A DNA stretch of 64,000 bases from Ruegeria profundi. Its GTDB lineage: Bacteria; Pseudomonadota; Alphaproteobacteria; Rhodobacterales; Rhodobacteraceae. Within the stretch, counting starts at the first letter, position 1. Every line of letters starts with the position of its first letter. Positions 55,573 to 64,000 of this stretch are shown piece after piece. The position numbers and the translations under genes were made by a program. The notes below the pieces were generated by a model. It saw only the letters and a program-made list of their open reading frames with translations, made no database searches and was not told the origin of the DNA. The stretch spans positions 1-64,000 of the forward strand of contig NZ_LQBP01000001.1 of assembly GCF_001507545.1 (NCBI RefSeq), read 5' to 3'.

Positions 55573-58383
55573 ATGGCTAAAAAAATGCTTATCGACGCCA
55601 CCCACGCGGAGGAAACCCGCGTTGTGGTGGTCGACGGAAACAAGGTTGAAGAGTTCGATTTTGAGTCCGAAAATAAACGTCAACTCGCAGGTAACATCTA
55701 CCTTGCAAAAGTAACTCGGGTTGAACCTTCGCTACAGGCCGCCTTTGTAGATTACGGCGGAAATCGGCACGGGTTCCTTGCGTTTTCGGAAATCCACCCG
55801 GATTACTACCAGATCCCTGTCGCCGACCGCGAAGCTCTTATGGAAGAAGAGCGCGCTTATGCCGAAGCTATGAAGGCACGGGATGAGGCAGAAGAGTCCA
55901 AGCCCAAGAAGCGACGCTCACGATCACGGACCAAGGCAGCTGACGTAAAATCCGATGACGTGGTCGAGACCATCGAGGTGTCGGCAGAACCGACCGGGAT
56001 GGAAACGATTGATCTGGATGAAGGTGAAGAGGGTACTGATTTGGCAGTTCCCGAGGGCACCTCACCGATGGATTATGTCGCCGAGACGCCTGTAGAAGAG
56101 CCCACTGATGATGAGGCGGAGACGACGGGCGAGGACCTTGACGTCGAAACTGTGGATGCAGACGAAGCTGAGGCACCGGTTGAGCCTGCACCACAAGCCG
56201 CGGATGAGGAGGTTCAGGCTCAAAACGATCCCGACGAGTCTGAAACCGCCGCTGCGGAGGCTGAGGATGTCGCGGCCGAGGAAGCCAGCGAAGAGGCCGA
56301 TGGCAATGGCGATGCTGAAACCGTCTCCCGCTCGGACGCGGCGGCTAAGGACGACAGCATCGAGTCGGTGGCCGATGATGATGATAGCGAGGATATCCGC
56401 CCGCCGCGCAAGCCGCGACCACGCCGGTACAAGATCCAGGAAGTCATAAAGGTTCGTCAGGTTCTGCTGGTTCAGGTCGTGAAAGAAGAGCGTGGCAACA
56501 AGGGCGCTGCGCTCACGACTTATCTGTCTCTGGCCGGTCGGTACTGCGTTCTGATGCCCAACACGGCGCGGGGCGGCGGGATCAGCCGCAAGATAACAAA
56601 CGCGCCGGATCGGAAAAAGCTGAAAGAAATCGCGGCGGAAATCGACGTACCCACTGGCGCCGGCCTGATCATCCGAACAGCAGGTGCCAAGCGCACCAAA
56701 TCCGAGATCAAGCGTGACTATGAATATCTGCAGCGCATGTGGGAACAAATCCGCGAATTGACGTTGCAATCCATAGCACCGGCGAAGATTTATGAAGAAG
56801 GCGACCTGATCAAGCGGTCGATCCGCGACCTCTATAATCGCGATATTGACGAGGTTCTGGTTGAGGGCGAAGGCGGTTACCGCATCGCCAAGGACTTCAT
56901 GAAAATGATCATGCCGTCCCACGCCAAGAATGTGAAACGGTACGAAGACGCCTTGCCATTGTTCGCGCGCTATCAGGTCGAAAGCTATCTGGCCGCAATG
57001 TTCAATCCGACGGTACAGTTGAAATCCGGTGGGTATATCGTAATTGGCGTTACCGAGGCGCTCGTCGCGATTGATGTGAACTCGGGCCGTGCGACCAAAG
57101 AAGGTTCGATCGAGGAAACCGCGCTCAAGACCAACTTGGAAGCTGCGGAAGAGGTGGCGCGGCAATTGCGCCTGCGTGACCTTGCGGGGCTGATCGTCAT
57201 CGATTTTATCGATATGGATGAGCGCAAGAACAACTCAGCCGTCGAAAAACGGTTGAAGGAAAAGCTAAAGACCGATCGCGCACGCATTCAGGTGGGTCGA
57301 ATCTCCGGTTTTGGCCTGATGGAGATGAGCCGCCAGCGTCTGCGCCCCGGTATGCTTGAGGCTACGACGCAGCCATGCCCATCGTGCCACGGTACCGGGC
57401 TGATCCGCTCGGACGACAACATGGCGCTGTCGATCCTGCGCCAGATCGAAGAAGAAGGCACCCGTCGCCGATCACGCGAGGTTCTGGTGCGCTGCCCGGT
57501 CGGTATTTCAAACTTCTTGATGAACCAAAAGCGCGAACACATTGCGCAAATCGAAGCACGCTATGGTATGTCAGTTCGGATTGAAGGCGACATTCATTTG
57601 GTCAGCCCTGATTTCTCGATGGAGAAGTTCAAAACCGCCAGCCGCGTCGTCCCCGAGGCAAGCGCGCCAGTTGTGTCCGTAGATGCATCGTTGATGGATG
57701 TGGTTGACTCGGAGGATGACGTAACCGCCGAGGAAGACGCGGTTCAGACCGAAGAGGACACCAAGCCCAAGCGCAAGCGCCGTCGGCGCCGCCGGAAGAA
57801 AAACAATGGTTCATCAGATACGCCTGACACCAGCGTAGAGGACGGAGAGACCGCTACAGAAGCTGCAGATGATGCAGTATCTGATGCCAAGGCAGAACAA
57901 GCCCCGTCAGATACCAAGGTTGAAGAAACGGACTCGGATAAGAAAGCGGAAAAGCCGAAGCGTCGCCGCGCTCCTCGCAGCCGCAAAAAAACTTCCGAGC
58001 AGGTGGACGTTTCTGAGGAAACCCCGGCTACGGATTCGCCTGAGCCTCAGGCTGATGAAGTCGCAGCGGAACCACTTGCAGAAGTCGGTGCTGAAGGTAG
58101 CACCGAGGAAGGCGAACAAGTCGCGGTAAGCGAACAGCCTGAACCAGCACAAGTTGTTGAGGACACTGTCGTGCAGTCAATCAGCACCGAGGTTGAAGAG
58201 GTGACACAAACCGCAGTCACCGAAGGTGTAGAACCGATCACCGACGATGTAGAAGTAGCGGAGGCCAACACGAAGCCGGAAGACTCGTCTGCTCCGGTGC
58301 TCGAAGTTGTTGCGGACGAGCCCGAACAGCCCGACGAACCCGCCAAACCGAAACGGCGCGGATGGTGGTCCTTGGGACAGTGA
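55573..58383 (+). CDS. rne: Ribonuclease E
   Basis: 936 residues. The S1 domain is split by a very acidic insertion (about residues 95-280), as in Alphaproteobacteria. Then come the 5'-sensor/RNase H-like core, the DNase I-like catalytic part with VAIDVNSGRATK and VIDFIDM (metal-binding Asp residues), and the zinc-link CPSCHGTG. The C-terminal part is low complexity, with Arg-rich blocks (RKRRRRRRKK; RRRAPRSRKK) that bind RNA and acidic stretches for degradosome partners. It starts mRNA decay and processes rRNA. ATG at 55573 follows AAGGA. Confidence 0.96.
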   Translation: MAKKMLIDATHAEETRVVVVDGNKVEEFDFESENKRQLAGNIYLAKVTRVEPSLQAAFVDYGGNRHGFLAFSEIHPDYYQIPVADREALMEEERAYAEAMKARDEAEESKPKKRRSRSRTKAADVKSDDVVETIEVSAEPTGMETIDLDEGEEGTDLAVPEGTSPMDYVAETPVEEPTDDEAETTGEDLDVETVDADEAEAPVEPAPQAADEEVQAQNDPDESETAAAEAEDVAAEEASEEADGNGDAETVSRSDAAAKDDSIESVADDDDSEDIRPPRKPRPRRYKIQEVIKVRQVLLVQVVKEERGNKGAALTTYLSLAGRYCVLMPNTARGGGISRKITNAPDRKKLKEIAAEIDVPTGAGLIIRTAGAKRTKSEIKRDYEYLQRMWEQIRELTLQSIAPAKIYEEGDLIKRSIRDLYNRDIDEVLVEGEGGYRIAKDFMKMIMPSHAKNVKRYEDALPLFARYQVESYLAAMFNPTVQLKSGGYIVIGVTEALVAIDVNSGRATKEGSIEETALKTNLEAAEEVARQLRLRDLAGLIVIDFIDMDERKNNSAVEKRLKEKLKTDRARIQVGRISGFGLMEMSRQRLRPGMLEATTQPCPSCHGTGLIRSDDNMALSILRQIEEEGTRRRSREVLVRCPVGISNFLMNQKREHIAQIEARYGMSVRIEGDIHLVSPDFSMEKFKTASRVVPEASAPVVSVDASLMDVVDSEDDVTAEEDAVQTEEDTKPKRKRRRRRRKKNNGSSDTPDTSVEDGETATEAADDAVSDAKAEQAPSDTKVEETDSDKKAEKPKRRRAPRSRKKTSEQVDVSEETPATDSPEPQADEVAAEPLAEVGAEGSTEEGEQVAVSEQPEPAQVVEDTVVQSISTEVEEVTQTAVTEGVEPITDDVEVAEANTKPEDSSAPVLEVVADEPEQPDEPAKPKRRGWWSLGQ

Positions 58384-58390
58384 CTAACAA

Positions 58391-58417
58391 AGGCGGGCTT
58401 TAGGGTCCGCCTTTTTT
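58391..58417 (+). terminator. Terminator of rne
   Basis: AGGCGGGC pairs with GTCCGCCT (one G-T wobble) around a short loop, followed by six T, 8 bases after the rne stop. Confidence 0.88.
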
Positions 58418-58437
58418 GATCAGATCGCTTCTGCGAC

Positions 58438-58671
58438 CTAACCTGCTTTCTGTATTAGATAGACTTGGTGTCCATCGGCATCTTCTTGTGAAAGCAGTTG
58501 ATGCCCGCTTTCTGCACAAAAATGCGGAACGTCCACAATAGCGGCCGGATCATCCGCAAGCACGCGTAAAACGGCCCCCGCAGGCAAGGATTTAAGGCGT
58601 TTTCTGGCTTTCAGGACGGGCAAAGGACACAAAAGGCCCAACGCGTCGAGTGTTTCGTTAGGATTAGACAT
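58438..58671 (-). CDS. tusA: Sulfurtransferase TusA-family protein
   Basis: 77 residues with the CPxP motif (Cys15 in GLLCPLPVLKARKRL), the thiol that carries sulfur in the TusA family. It passes sulfur to tRNA thiolation or other acceptors. It is convergent with rne and divergent from ccdA. Confidence 0.93.
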   Translation of the reverse strand: MSNPNETLDALGLLCPLPVLKARKRLKSLPAGAVLRVLADDPAAIVDVPHFCAESGHQLLSQEDADGHQVYLIQKAG

Positions 58672-58776
58672 ATCACTCAGATATTTTCACTTTTACTTTG
58701 TGTCCAGCACGCAACCACGAGGATGTGACCGAATGGCCCGGTGACGCAGCGAATTTGATATCCTATGTGCTGAAAC

Positions 58777-59529
58777 ATGTTCGGAATAGATATCATAGAC
58801 GCAGGCTTGCTTCCTGCCATGTTCATCGCGCTGCTTGGCGGCCTGATCAGCTTTTTGTCGCCCTGCGTTCTGCCCATTGTACCGCCGTACCTTGCGTATA
58901 TGAGCGGCGTTTCAATCAACGAGATGAAGGACGAGGCGCAAGCGAGGCGCAAAGCAACTTTGACGGCATTGTTCTTTGTGCTTGGATTGTCGACCGTATT
59001 TCTGCTGCTTGGCTTTACCGCATCCGCCTTTGGGGCGTTTGTGTTGCAGAACCAGGTGCTGTTCGCCAAGCTTTCAGGCGCTGTGGTCATTGTCTTTGGT
59101 TTGCACTTCCTGAACGTCTTCCGCATCCCCTTCCTTGATCGCGAAGCGCGGATCGAGACCGGAGACTCGGGTGGTTCGGTGTTCGGTGCGTACATTCTCG
59201 GTCTGGCTTTTGCCTTTGGCTGGACGCCGTGCATTGGCCCTCAACTCGGTGCAATCCTATCTTTGGCGGCGTCCGAAGCATCGGTTGCGCGCGGTACATT
59301 GCTGTTGGGCGTATATGCTGCCGGTCTTGGTATTCCGTTTTTGCTGGCCGCAATGTTCCTGAACCGGTCGATGTCGGTGATGAACCGTATCAAGCCACAC
59401 ATGGCGACGATCGAAAAAGTCATGGGCGGGCTACTGCTGTTCGTTGGTATCATGCTGATTACGGGTCTGTTTACCGAGTTCAGCTGGTGGCTGCTTGAGA
59501 CCTTCCCGGCATTGGCCAATTTCGGGTGA
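58777..59529 (+). CDS. ccdA: Thiol:disulfide transporter CcdA
   Basis: 250 residues, six membrane helices, with the first-helix motif LISFLSPCVLPIVPPYL and the partner GWTPCIGPQLGAIL in helix four, the two redox Cys. It moves electrons across the inner membrane to periplasmic proteins such as CcmG/CcmH. It serves the cytochrome c maturation locus at 42.6-46.8 kb. Confidence 0.94.
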   Translation: MFGIDIIDAGLLPAMFIALLGGLISFLSPCVLPIVPPYLAYMSGVSINEMKDEAQARRKATLTALFFVLGLSTVFLLLGFTASAFGAFVLQNQVLFAKLSGAVVIVFGLHFLNVFRIPFLDREARIETGDSGGSVFGAYILGLAFAFGWTPCIGPQLGAILSLAASEASVARGTLLLGVYAAGLGIPFLLAAMFLNRSMSVMNRIKPHMATIEKVMGGLLLFVGIMLITGLFTEFSWWLLETFPALANFG

Positions 59530-59542
59530 TCTGCTGATCTGA

Positions 59543-59589
59543 CTTACCTTGTCGGCAACGCTGCGCTAATCTGCGCAGCAGAAGGTAAG
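59543..59589 (+). promoter_or_regulatory. Nested hairpin covering the ribosome binding site of the next gene
   Basis: CTTACCTT (59543-59550) pairs with AAGGTAAG (59582-59589), and inside it GCTGCGC (59560-59566) pairs with GCGCAGC (59573-59579). AAGGTAAG is the likely ribosome binding site of the ATG at 59593. The fold would hide it, so this may be an RNA thermometer or another translational switch. It could also simply be the ccdA 3' end. Confidence 0.55.
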
Positions 59590-59592
59590 GCC

Positions 59593-60807
59593 ATGAGCAG
59601 TCAAAACAATCAGCCGCAGGTGCGCAGGCGTCGGGTGTTCTACATTCCCGGCTACGATCCCATTCACCCGCGGCGATACCGAGAGTTGTACCGCAAAGAA
59701 AGTCAGATGCAGGCGAAGATCTCGAGGTACGAGATTTCGATTTCACCGAAGCCGAGCGACACGACTTACGGCTGGCATGTTCAATCGTCTCAGGACGGTT
59801 TTGAAGTTGAGGCGGACGTTCAGGTTTTGGTCTGGTCCGATATCGTGCGCGACAGCATGGCAACCTCGATCCCTGCAACATATATGCAGCTTTTTCGGAC
59901 GGCATGGATTTATGTTGCCTCTGGTGCCCTAAAATCTCTGATGAGCCTTCGTAAGGGGCCGGTGATTGCAGCACTTTATCCCGTTGTCATGCTGATCGTG
60001 CAACTCGGGTTAGCACTCGCTTTGGCCTTTGGTGTCACGATGCTGCTCTGGCCCGTCATGGGCTCGCCAGGAATTGCTGTAGCGATCATCGCAGCATGGG
60101 CGCTGCTGTATTGGTTTCGCAAGAAGGACAACCGCCTTTTCGCCTACTACCTTATGCATGACTACGCCTATTCTGCGGCCTTGCGAGGTGCTGTTCCTGC
60201 CGAGCTAAAGCAGCGTCTTGTCGAATTCAAGGATCATATCAGAGCGGCGCTTGAGACCGATGTGGACGAAGTTCTGGTGGTTGGGCATTCTTCAGGGGCG
60301 CATCTTGGAGTGATCGCATTGGCAGAATTGATCCGCGACCGAGGTTTGCCGCCTGATGGGCCAAAGCTGTCGTTCCTGACGCTGGGACAGGTTGTTCCGA
60401 TGGTCTCATTCCTTCCTGACGCTCAGGATCTGCGGACCGACTTGCAATTTCTTTCAATCCAACGCGCCCTGACATGGGTCGATATCTCAGCGCCCGGTGA
60501 TGGATGCGCCTTTGCGTTGTGCGATCCGGTCAGTGTCAGTGGTGTGGCAACCGAACAGAAACGTTGGCCGTTGGTTCTATCCGCGGCTTTTACTCAGACG
60601 CTGTCGCCTGAACGTTGGCAGGAGCTGCGCTGGAGGTTTTTTCAGCTGCATTTCCAGTATCTTTGCGCGTTCGACCGACCGGGCGTTTATGACTATTTCC
60701 GCATCACCGCCGGGCCGCTCACTTTGGGCCAGCGATTCAGCGGGCGAAACCCGTCGAAGTCACGCATTGATCATGCCGTTTCGAAATACCGGTCGGTGCG
60801 CGGATGA
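59593..60807 (+). CDS. Uncharacterised alpha/beta-hydrolase-fold membrane protein, coupled to P450
   Basis: 404 residues of unknown function. Two adjacent hydrophobic helices lie near residues 130-180 (VVMLIVQLGLALALAFGVTML; GIAVAIIAAWALLYWF). The segment EVLVVGHSSGAHLGV has the GxSxG nucleophile elbow of serine hydrolases at about residue 235, preceded by a short N-terminal domain beginning FYIPGYDPIHPRRYRELY, which resembles an alpha/beta-hydrolase opening strand. Its translation start is covered by a hairpin, and its end overlaps the P450 gene (ATGA). It may act on the P450's lipid-like substrate or product; that is a guess. Confidence 0.75.
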   Translation: MSSQNNQPQVRRRRVFYIPGYDPIHPRRYRELYRKESQMQAKISRYEISISPKPSDTTYGWHVQSSQDGFEVEADVQVLVWSDIVRDSMATSIPATYMQLFRTAWIYVASGALKSLMSLRKGPVIAALYPVVMLIVQLGLALALAFGVTMLLWPVMGSPGIAVAIIAAWALLYWFRKKDNRLFAYYLMHDYAYSAALRGAVPAELKQRLVEFKDHIRAALETDVDEVLVVGHSSGAHLGVIALAELIRDRGLPPDGPKLSFLTLGQVVPMVSFLPDAQDLRTDLQFLSIQRALTWVDISAPGDGCAFALCDPVSVSGVATEQKRWPLVLSAAFTQTLSPERWQELRWRFFQLHFQYLCAFDRPGVYDYFRITAGPLTLGQRFSGRNPSKSRIDHAVSKYRSVRG

Positions 60808-62153
60808 GGCCACCAAAGCCGACATCGCGATCAGACAACGTCTCGCTCTGGCGCTATCTGAAGCTATTTCGCAAAGACTTGCTGTCGGCTCAACCTCAGC
60901 GCCTCTATCGCGCATGGATGGCCGAGTTTCGCACACCCTTCTTTCGGTCCTATCTGATTAACCAGCCCGAGCTTGTGGATACGGTCCTCAGACAGCGCCC
61001 AGACGATTTTCCCAAATCTGGGCGCATAAGCGAAGGGTTGCGCCCATTGCTTGGGGAGTCGGTCTTTTTAACCAACGGCGAGACATGGAAACGCCAGCGC
61101 CGGATTATCGATCCTGCGTTTGAAGGTGGGCGGTTGAAGGACACCTTTCCGGCCATGCTACAAGCGGCACAAGCTTGCGTCGCGCGCCTGAGAGGGCAGG
61201 GCGGCAAAGTGGTAGAATGCGAAGAAATCACTAGCCACGCTGCGGCGGACGTAATCTTCCGAACGCTTTTTTCCGTGCCTATCCAGCATCAAGTGGCTGC
61301 ACAAGTCTTTGAAAAGTTCAGGGCGTATCAGCGGCAACAACCTTTGCTGAACCTGGCGGCCTTCATTCCCGTGCCGCGATGGATGCCAAGATTACACGCG
61401 CGCAATACCCGCCGAAACGCGCGTGAGATTAGGGCATTGATCAGCCGAATGACGTCCGAACGCGCAAAGCAAATCGCCGCAGGACAAGCACCGGATGATC
61501 TGGCCACAAAGATCATGACTACACCGGACCCGGAAACCGGGCGTTGCTTTGATACGAATGAGATGGTGGATCAGGTGGCCATCTTCTTTCTCGCCGGTCA
61601 TGAGACAAGCGCATCCGCGCTGGCTTGGACACTGTACTTGATGGCGCTTTACCCTGAATGGCAGGAGCGTCTGTTTTCTGAGGCCGCCGTTTTGGACGAT
61701 CCCAGCTTTGGCAGTCTGCCGAAACTTAAACTCAGCCGGGATGTTTTCCGTGAAGCTCTGCGGCTTTATCCACCGGTTCCGATGATGGTGCGAGAGGCGT
61801 CGTGCCCGGAACAGTTCCGGGGTCGGGAGGTCGCCAAAGGCTCGCAAATCATAATCAGCCCATGGCACCTGCACCGGCATGAGCGTTTGTGGGACCGACC
61901 TGATGACTTTGATCCCATCAGATGGGACACCGAAAACGGAAAAACCTGCCAGCGCAACGCTTACATCCCGTTTTCTACCGGCCCGCGTGTCTGCACTGGC
62001 GCTGGGTTTGCGATGGTCGAAGGGCCCTTGCTGCTTTCGATGCTCCTACGGAACTTTAGGTTCGAACTGGTTGAGGGGCGCACGCCGGTTCCGGTGGCGC
62101 ATCTGACCGTGCGCTCGAAGGACGGAATTTGGTTGCGCTTGGTTGAGCGCTAA
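60804..62153 (+). CDS. Cytochrome P450
   Basis: 449 residues with all key features: I-helix AGHETSASALAW, ExxR in FREALRLYPPVP, PERF-like DPIRWD, and the heme-binding loop FSTGPRVCTGAGFA with axial Cys397. No membrane anchor, so a soluble bacterial type. Redox partners (ferredoxin, reductase) are not adjacent. Overlap with the hydrolase-fold gene implies joint function. Substrate is unknown. Confidence 0.92.
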   Translation: MRPPKPTSRSDNVSLWRYLKLFRKDLLSAQPQRLYRAWMAEFRTPFFRSYLINQPELVDTVLRQRPDDFPKSGRISEGLRPLLGESVFLTNGETWKRQRRIIDPAFEGGRLKDTFPAMLQAAQACVARLRGQGGKVVECEEITSHAAADVIFRTLFSVPIQHQVAAQVFEKFRAYQRQQPLLNLAAFIPVPRWMPRLHARNTRRNAREIRALISRMTSERAKQIAAGQAPDDLATKIMTTPDPETGRCFDTNEMVDQVAIFFLAGHETSASALAWTLYLMALYPEWQERLFSEAAVLDDPSFGSLPKLKLSRDVFREALRLYPPVPMMVREASCPEQFRGREVAKGSQIIISPWHLHRHERLWDRPDDFDPIRWDTENGKTCQRNAYIPFSTGPRVCTGAGFAMVEGPLLLSMLLRNFRFELVEGRTPVPVAHLTVRSKDGIWLRLVER

Positions 62154-62226
62154 CATCCTACCATCGCCCGTCACCTTGCTGTATGCGAATAAAAAACGCG
62201 GAATCATTGTTGAACAGGAAATGGTT

Positions 62227-63111
62227 ATGTCCAAAGCAGAACAGCGCAAGCAGATGTCCAATGGCGCGGGTTTCATTGCAGCCCTGGATCAAAGCGGTGG
62301 ATCGACACCCAAGGCGCTGGCTCTCTACGGGGTTGCGGCGTCTGATTACAACTCTGACGAAGAGATGTTTGATGAAATCCAGAAGATGCGTGCGCGTATC
62401 ATTCTAGCTGACGACTTTACAAAGGACAAAGTCATCGGTGCCATCCTGTTCGAACGTACACTCGGAGAAGAGATTGAGGGCCGCAAGGTCGCCGACTACC
62501 TTTGGACGCAGAAGGGTATCGTTCCATTCCTCAAGATCGACAAAGGCTTGGAAGAACAAGCTAACGGTGTTCAGTTGATGAAACCGATACCGGGCCTGGC
62601 AGATACCCTTGCAAAGGCAAAGAATGTGTTCGGCACCAAGGAACGCTCGGTCATTCACGAAGCTAACGCTGAAGGTATCGCAGCAGTGGTTGCCCAGCAG
62701 TTCGACGTGGCCCGCGAGGTCGTTGCAGCCGGCATGGTTCCGATTATCGAGCCCGAAGTGAATATCAATTCTGCCACCAAGGCCGAAGCGGAAGACATCC
62801 TGAAAGCCGAAATTTTGAAGAATCTCGACCAACTGGAAGAAGGCCAAGAGGTCATGCTGAAGTTGACGCTCCCAAGCAAAGCCAACCTTTTTGATGAGGT
62901 GGCTGATCACCCGCGTGTGTTACGTGTCGTGGCACTTTCCGGCGGTTACTCAACGCAGCAAGCCTGTGACCTGCTGGGACAGAACAGCAAAATGATTGCC
63001 TCATTTTCACGTGCTTTGACCGAAGGTCTGTCGAAACAGCAATCGGATAGCGAATTCAACGCTGCGTTGGGGGGCAATATCGACAAGATATTCCGCGCTT
63101 CGGTCCAGTAG
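62227..63111 (+). CDS. Class I fructose-bisphosphate aldolase
   Basis: 294 residues of the bacterial class I aldolase type, with FIAALDQSGGSTPKAL at the N-terminus, ILFERTLGEEI, and the KGLEEQANGVQLMKP block; the Schiff-base Lys lies in the C-terminal VMLKLTLPSKANLF region. It splits fructose 1,6-bisphosphate without a metal. ATG at 62227 is preferred to ATG 62221 because AGGA lies 8 bases upstream. It complements the GAPDH and transketolase genes earlier in the window. Confidence 0.92.
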   Translation: MSKAEQRKQMSNGAGFIAALDQSGGSTPKALALYGVAASDYNSDEEMFDEIQKMRARIILADDFTKDKVIGAILFERTLGEEIEGRKVADYLWTQKGIVPFLKIDKGLEEQANGVQLMKPIPGLADTLAKAKNVFGTKERSVIHEANAEGIAAVVAQQFDVAREVVAAGMVPIIEPEVNINSATKAEAEDILKAEILKNLDQLEEGQEVMLKLTLPSKANLFDEVADHPRVLRVVALSGGYSTQQACDLLGQNSKMIASFSRALTEGLSKQQSDSEFNAALGGNIDKIFRASVQ

Positions 63112-63283
63112 ATTATGGGCATTTTTCGGTCTTTGTCTTTGCAACTTCGTTTGTTTACAGCATGTTACTGGCGAGTTTTCATCTCGAAATGAGCTGAGGA
63201 TAAGCAAAGACCGTCAAACATCTAGCTGCGGCAGTTTGCGCCATCCTAAGGTTTTGAAAGATGCGGAATGTGAAGGACGCTGG

Positions 63284-63499
63284 CTAGGCGCGATACCAAT
63301 TCAGGACAAACACGCGGATCGCGGATGCCAAGCCAATATTTGGATCACGCTTCACATCAATTTCAGCGGCCAAGGCATTGATTGCCATATTTTTTTGATC
63401 GGCGATTTCGCGGAATGCCTGCCAAAACTCGTCCTCAAGGGAAACAGAGGTGCGATGCCCTTTCAGGGTCAGTGAACGTTTGACCGGCCGACCGCTCAT
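63284..63499 (-). CDS. Ribbon-helix-helix domain protein
   Basis: 71 residues with VKRSLTLKGHRTSVSLEDEFWQAFREIADQKNM, a ribbon-helix-helix DNA-binding fold like that of the RHH_4 family. It overlaps the DUF4169 gene (ATGA). The trio fumC-DUF4169-RHH is a repeated arrangement in Rhodobacterales, by memory. The target is unknown; autoregulation of the fumC operon is plausible. Confidence 0.88.
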   Translation of the reverse strand: MSGRPVKRSLTLKGHRTSVSLEDEFWQAFREIADQKNMAINALAAEIDVKRDPNIGLASAIRVFVLNWYRA

Positions 63500-63672
63500 T
63501 CGTCCAGCTCATGATTGTCCAGATCGCGGCGCTGCTTGTTTTGATCGAATTCTTCCTCGACCCTTTGAACCTTGCTTCGCCCGAACTTGACAGCGTTTTG
63601 ATCTGCGCGGGCTTTTTTCTGAGCCCGCGCTTTTTGTTTTCTGTACCGGTTCAGGTTGACCGGCTTTCCCAT
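63496..63672 (-). CDS. DUF4169 small basic protein
   Basis: A 58-codon frame beginning [20 protein letters not shown] and ending HELDE, rich in Lys, Arg and Gln, without hydrophobic segments. ATG overlaps the fumC stop (TGATG) and its stop overlaps the RHH start, so the three are one translational unit. Its composition and MGxPVNLNRxRK start match DUF4169. Function unknown; nucleic acid binding is plausible from charge. Confidence 0.82.
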   Translation of the reverse strand: MGKPVNLNRYRKQKARAQKKARADQNAVKFGRSKVQRVEEEFDQNKQRRDLDNHELDE

Positions 63673-64000
63673 CAGTCTTTGGGACCGATCATATGTTCGG
63701 GGCGGACAACAGCGTCAAAAGTTGCTTCATCCACAAAACCCAGCGCGATGGCTTCTTCCTTGAGGGTCGTGCCGTTCTTATGCGCAGTTTTGGCGACCTT
63801 CGTAGCGTTGTCATAACCGATGGTCGGTGCCAGCGCAGTCACAAGCATCAGAGATTCTTTCATCAGCTTGTCGATGCGCGGTTCGTTGGCTTTGATGCCA
63901 ATCAACATCCGCTCGGTAAAGCTGTCGGTGGCGTCGCCCAGCAATTGAATGGACTGCAACAGGTTGTAAGACATCATCGGGTTATAGACGTTCAACTGGA
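63672..64000 (-). CDS. fumC: Class II fumarate hydratase, C-terminal part (cut by window edge)
   Basis: The frame enters from the right edge and runs to a TGA at 63672, giving the last 108 residues or so. [66 protein letters not shown] and the tail match FumC. It interconverts fumarate and malate in the TCA cycle. The active-site residues are outside the window. Confidence 0.92.
   Translation of the reverse strand, partial: QLNVYNPMMSYNLLQSIQLLGDATDSFTERMLIGIKANEPRIDKLMKESLMLVTALAPTIGYDNATKVAKTAHKNGTTLKEEAIALGFVDEATFDAVVRPEHMIGPKD

Noticed and set aside
55239..55643. Minus-strand frame ending GFITIRDKAAKLKKIGA in the rne leader
   Set aside because: The C-terminal part looks protein-like, but there is no start codon or ribosome binding site close by, and the upstream part overlaps the rne coding region.
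1..64000. CRISPR array, complete prophage, or plasmid-type origin
   Set aside because: No regularly spaced repeats, no phage structural genes, and no replication initiator or iteron-like repeats were seen.

Overview
This window looks like core chromosome of a marine alphaproteobacterium of the Rhodobacterales (Roseobacter group). The basis is gene content and order: a fumC / DUF4169 / ribbon-helix-helix trio, an RNase E with a large acidic insertion in its S1 region, an F1-ATPase zeta-type (DUF1476) protein, fused indolepyruvate ferredoxin oxidoreductase, PurS/PurQ/small-PurL purine synthesis, betaine-homocysteine methyltransferase, a valine catabolic set, and a GTTC-N7-GTTC (alphaproteobacterial LexA) site at uvrA. 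Species was not determined. Gene density is high, and no CRISPR array, plasmid origin or complete mobile element is visible.

Layout. 0-5.5 kb: the tail of an IS5-type transposase, a QmcA/NfeD membrane pair, tgt, and lon with a possible heat-shock promoter. 5.7-8.6 kb: tRNA-Val(CAC), a secreted RTX metalloprotease of serralysin type, and two identical tRNA-Asp genes. 8.7-14.8 kb: uvrA under a predicted SOS box, then an acyl-CoA dehydrogenase / 3-hydroxyisobutyryl-CoA hydrolase / 3-hydroxyisobutyrate dehydrogenase operon; methylmalonate-semialdehyde dehydrogenase (mmsA) with a divergent LysR gene at 18.4-20.9 kb completes valine degradation. 14.9-18.2 kb: a YbdK-type ligase, a methyltransferase, a fasciclin protein and an L,D-transpeptidase. 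21-27.5 kb: coaD, two GAPDH genes with a 47-residue membrane protein gene between them, a DUF808 protein and transketolase; both GAPDH genes have copies of one palindromic operator upstream. 27.7-32.5 kb: coiled-coil protein / zapA / MliC-like operon, monothiol glutaredoxin, BolA, purL. 32.6-39.7 kb: large MscS channel, LysR regulator, indolepyruvate ferredoxin oxidoreductase. 39.8-46.8 kb: acyltransferase, murI, argC, then ccmE, an endolysin/holin pair, ccmF and ccmH.

46.9-64 kb: PaaG-like hydratase/isomerase, betaine-homocysteine methyltransferase, DUF1476 protein, purC, MarC protein, purS, purQ, a DctB/DctD-like two-component system, rne with a long structured leader, tusA, ccdA, an uncharacterised hydrolase-fold protein translationally coupled to a cytochrome P450, class I fructose-bisphosphate aldolase, and the start-truncated fumC trio at the right edge.

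The points most worth checking are: (1) an endolysin/holin pair placed between ccmE and ccmF behind its own terminator, of the kind that releases gene transfer agents; (2) a DctD-like regulator that has lost the GAFTGA sigma-54 contact motif and has an altered Walker B; (3) shared LacI-type operators and a coenzyme-site split between the two GAPDHs; (4) a hairpin that buries the ribosome binding site of the unknown hydrolase gene next to the P450; (5) a small RNA-like segment downstream of the second LysR gene.
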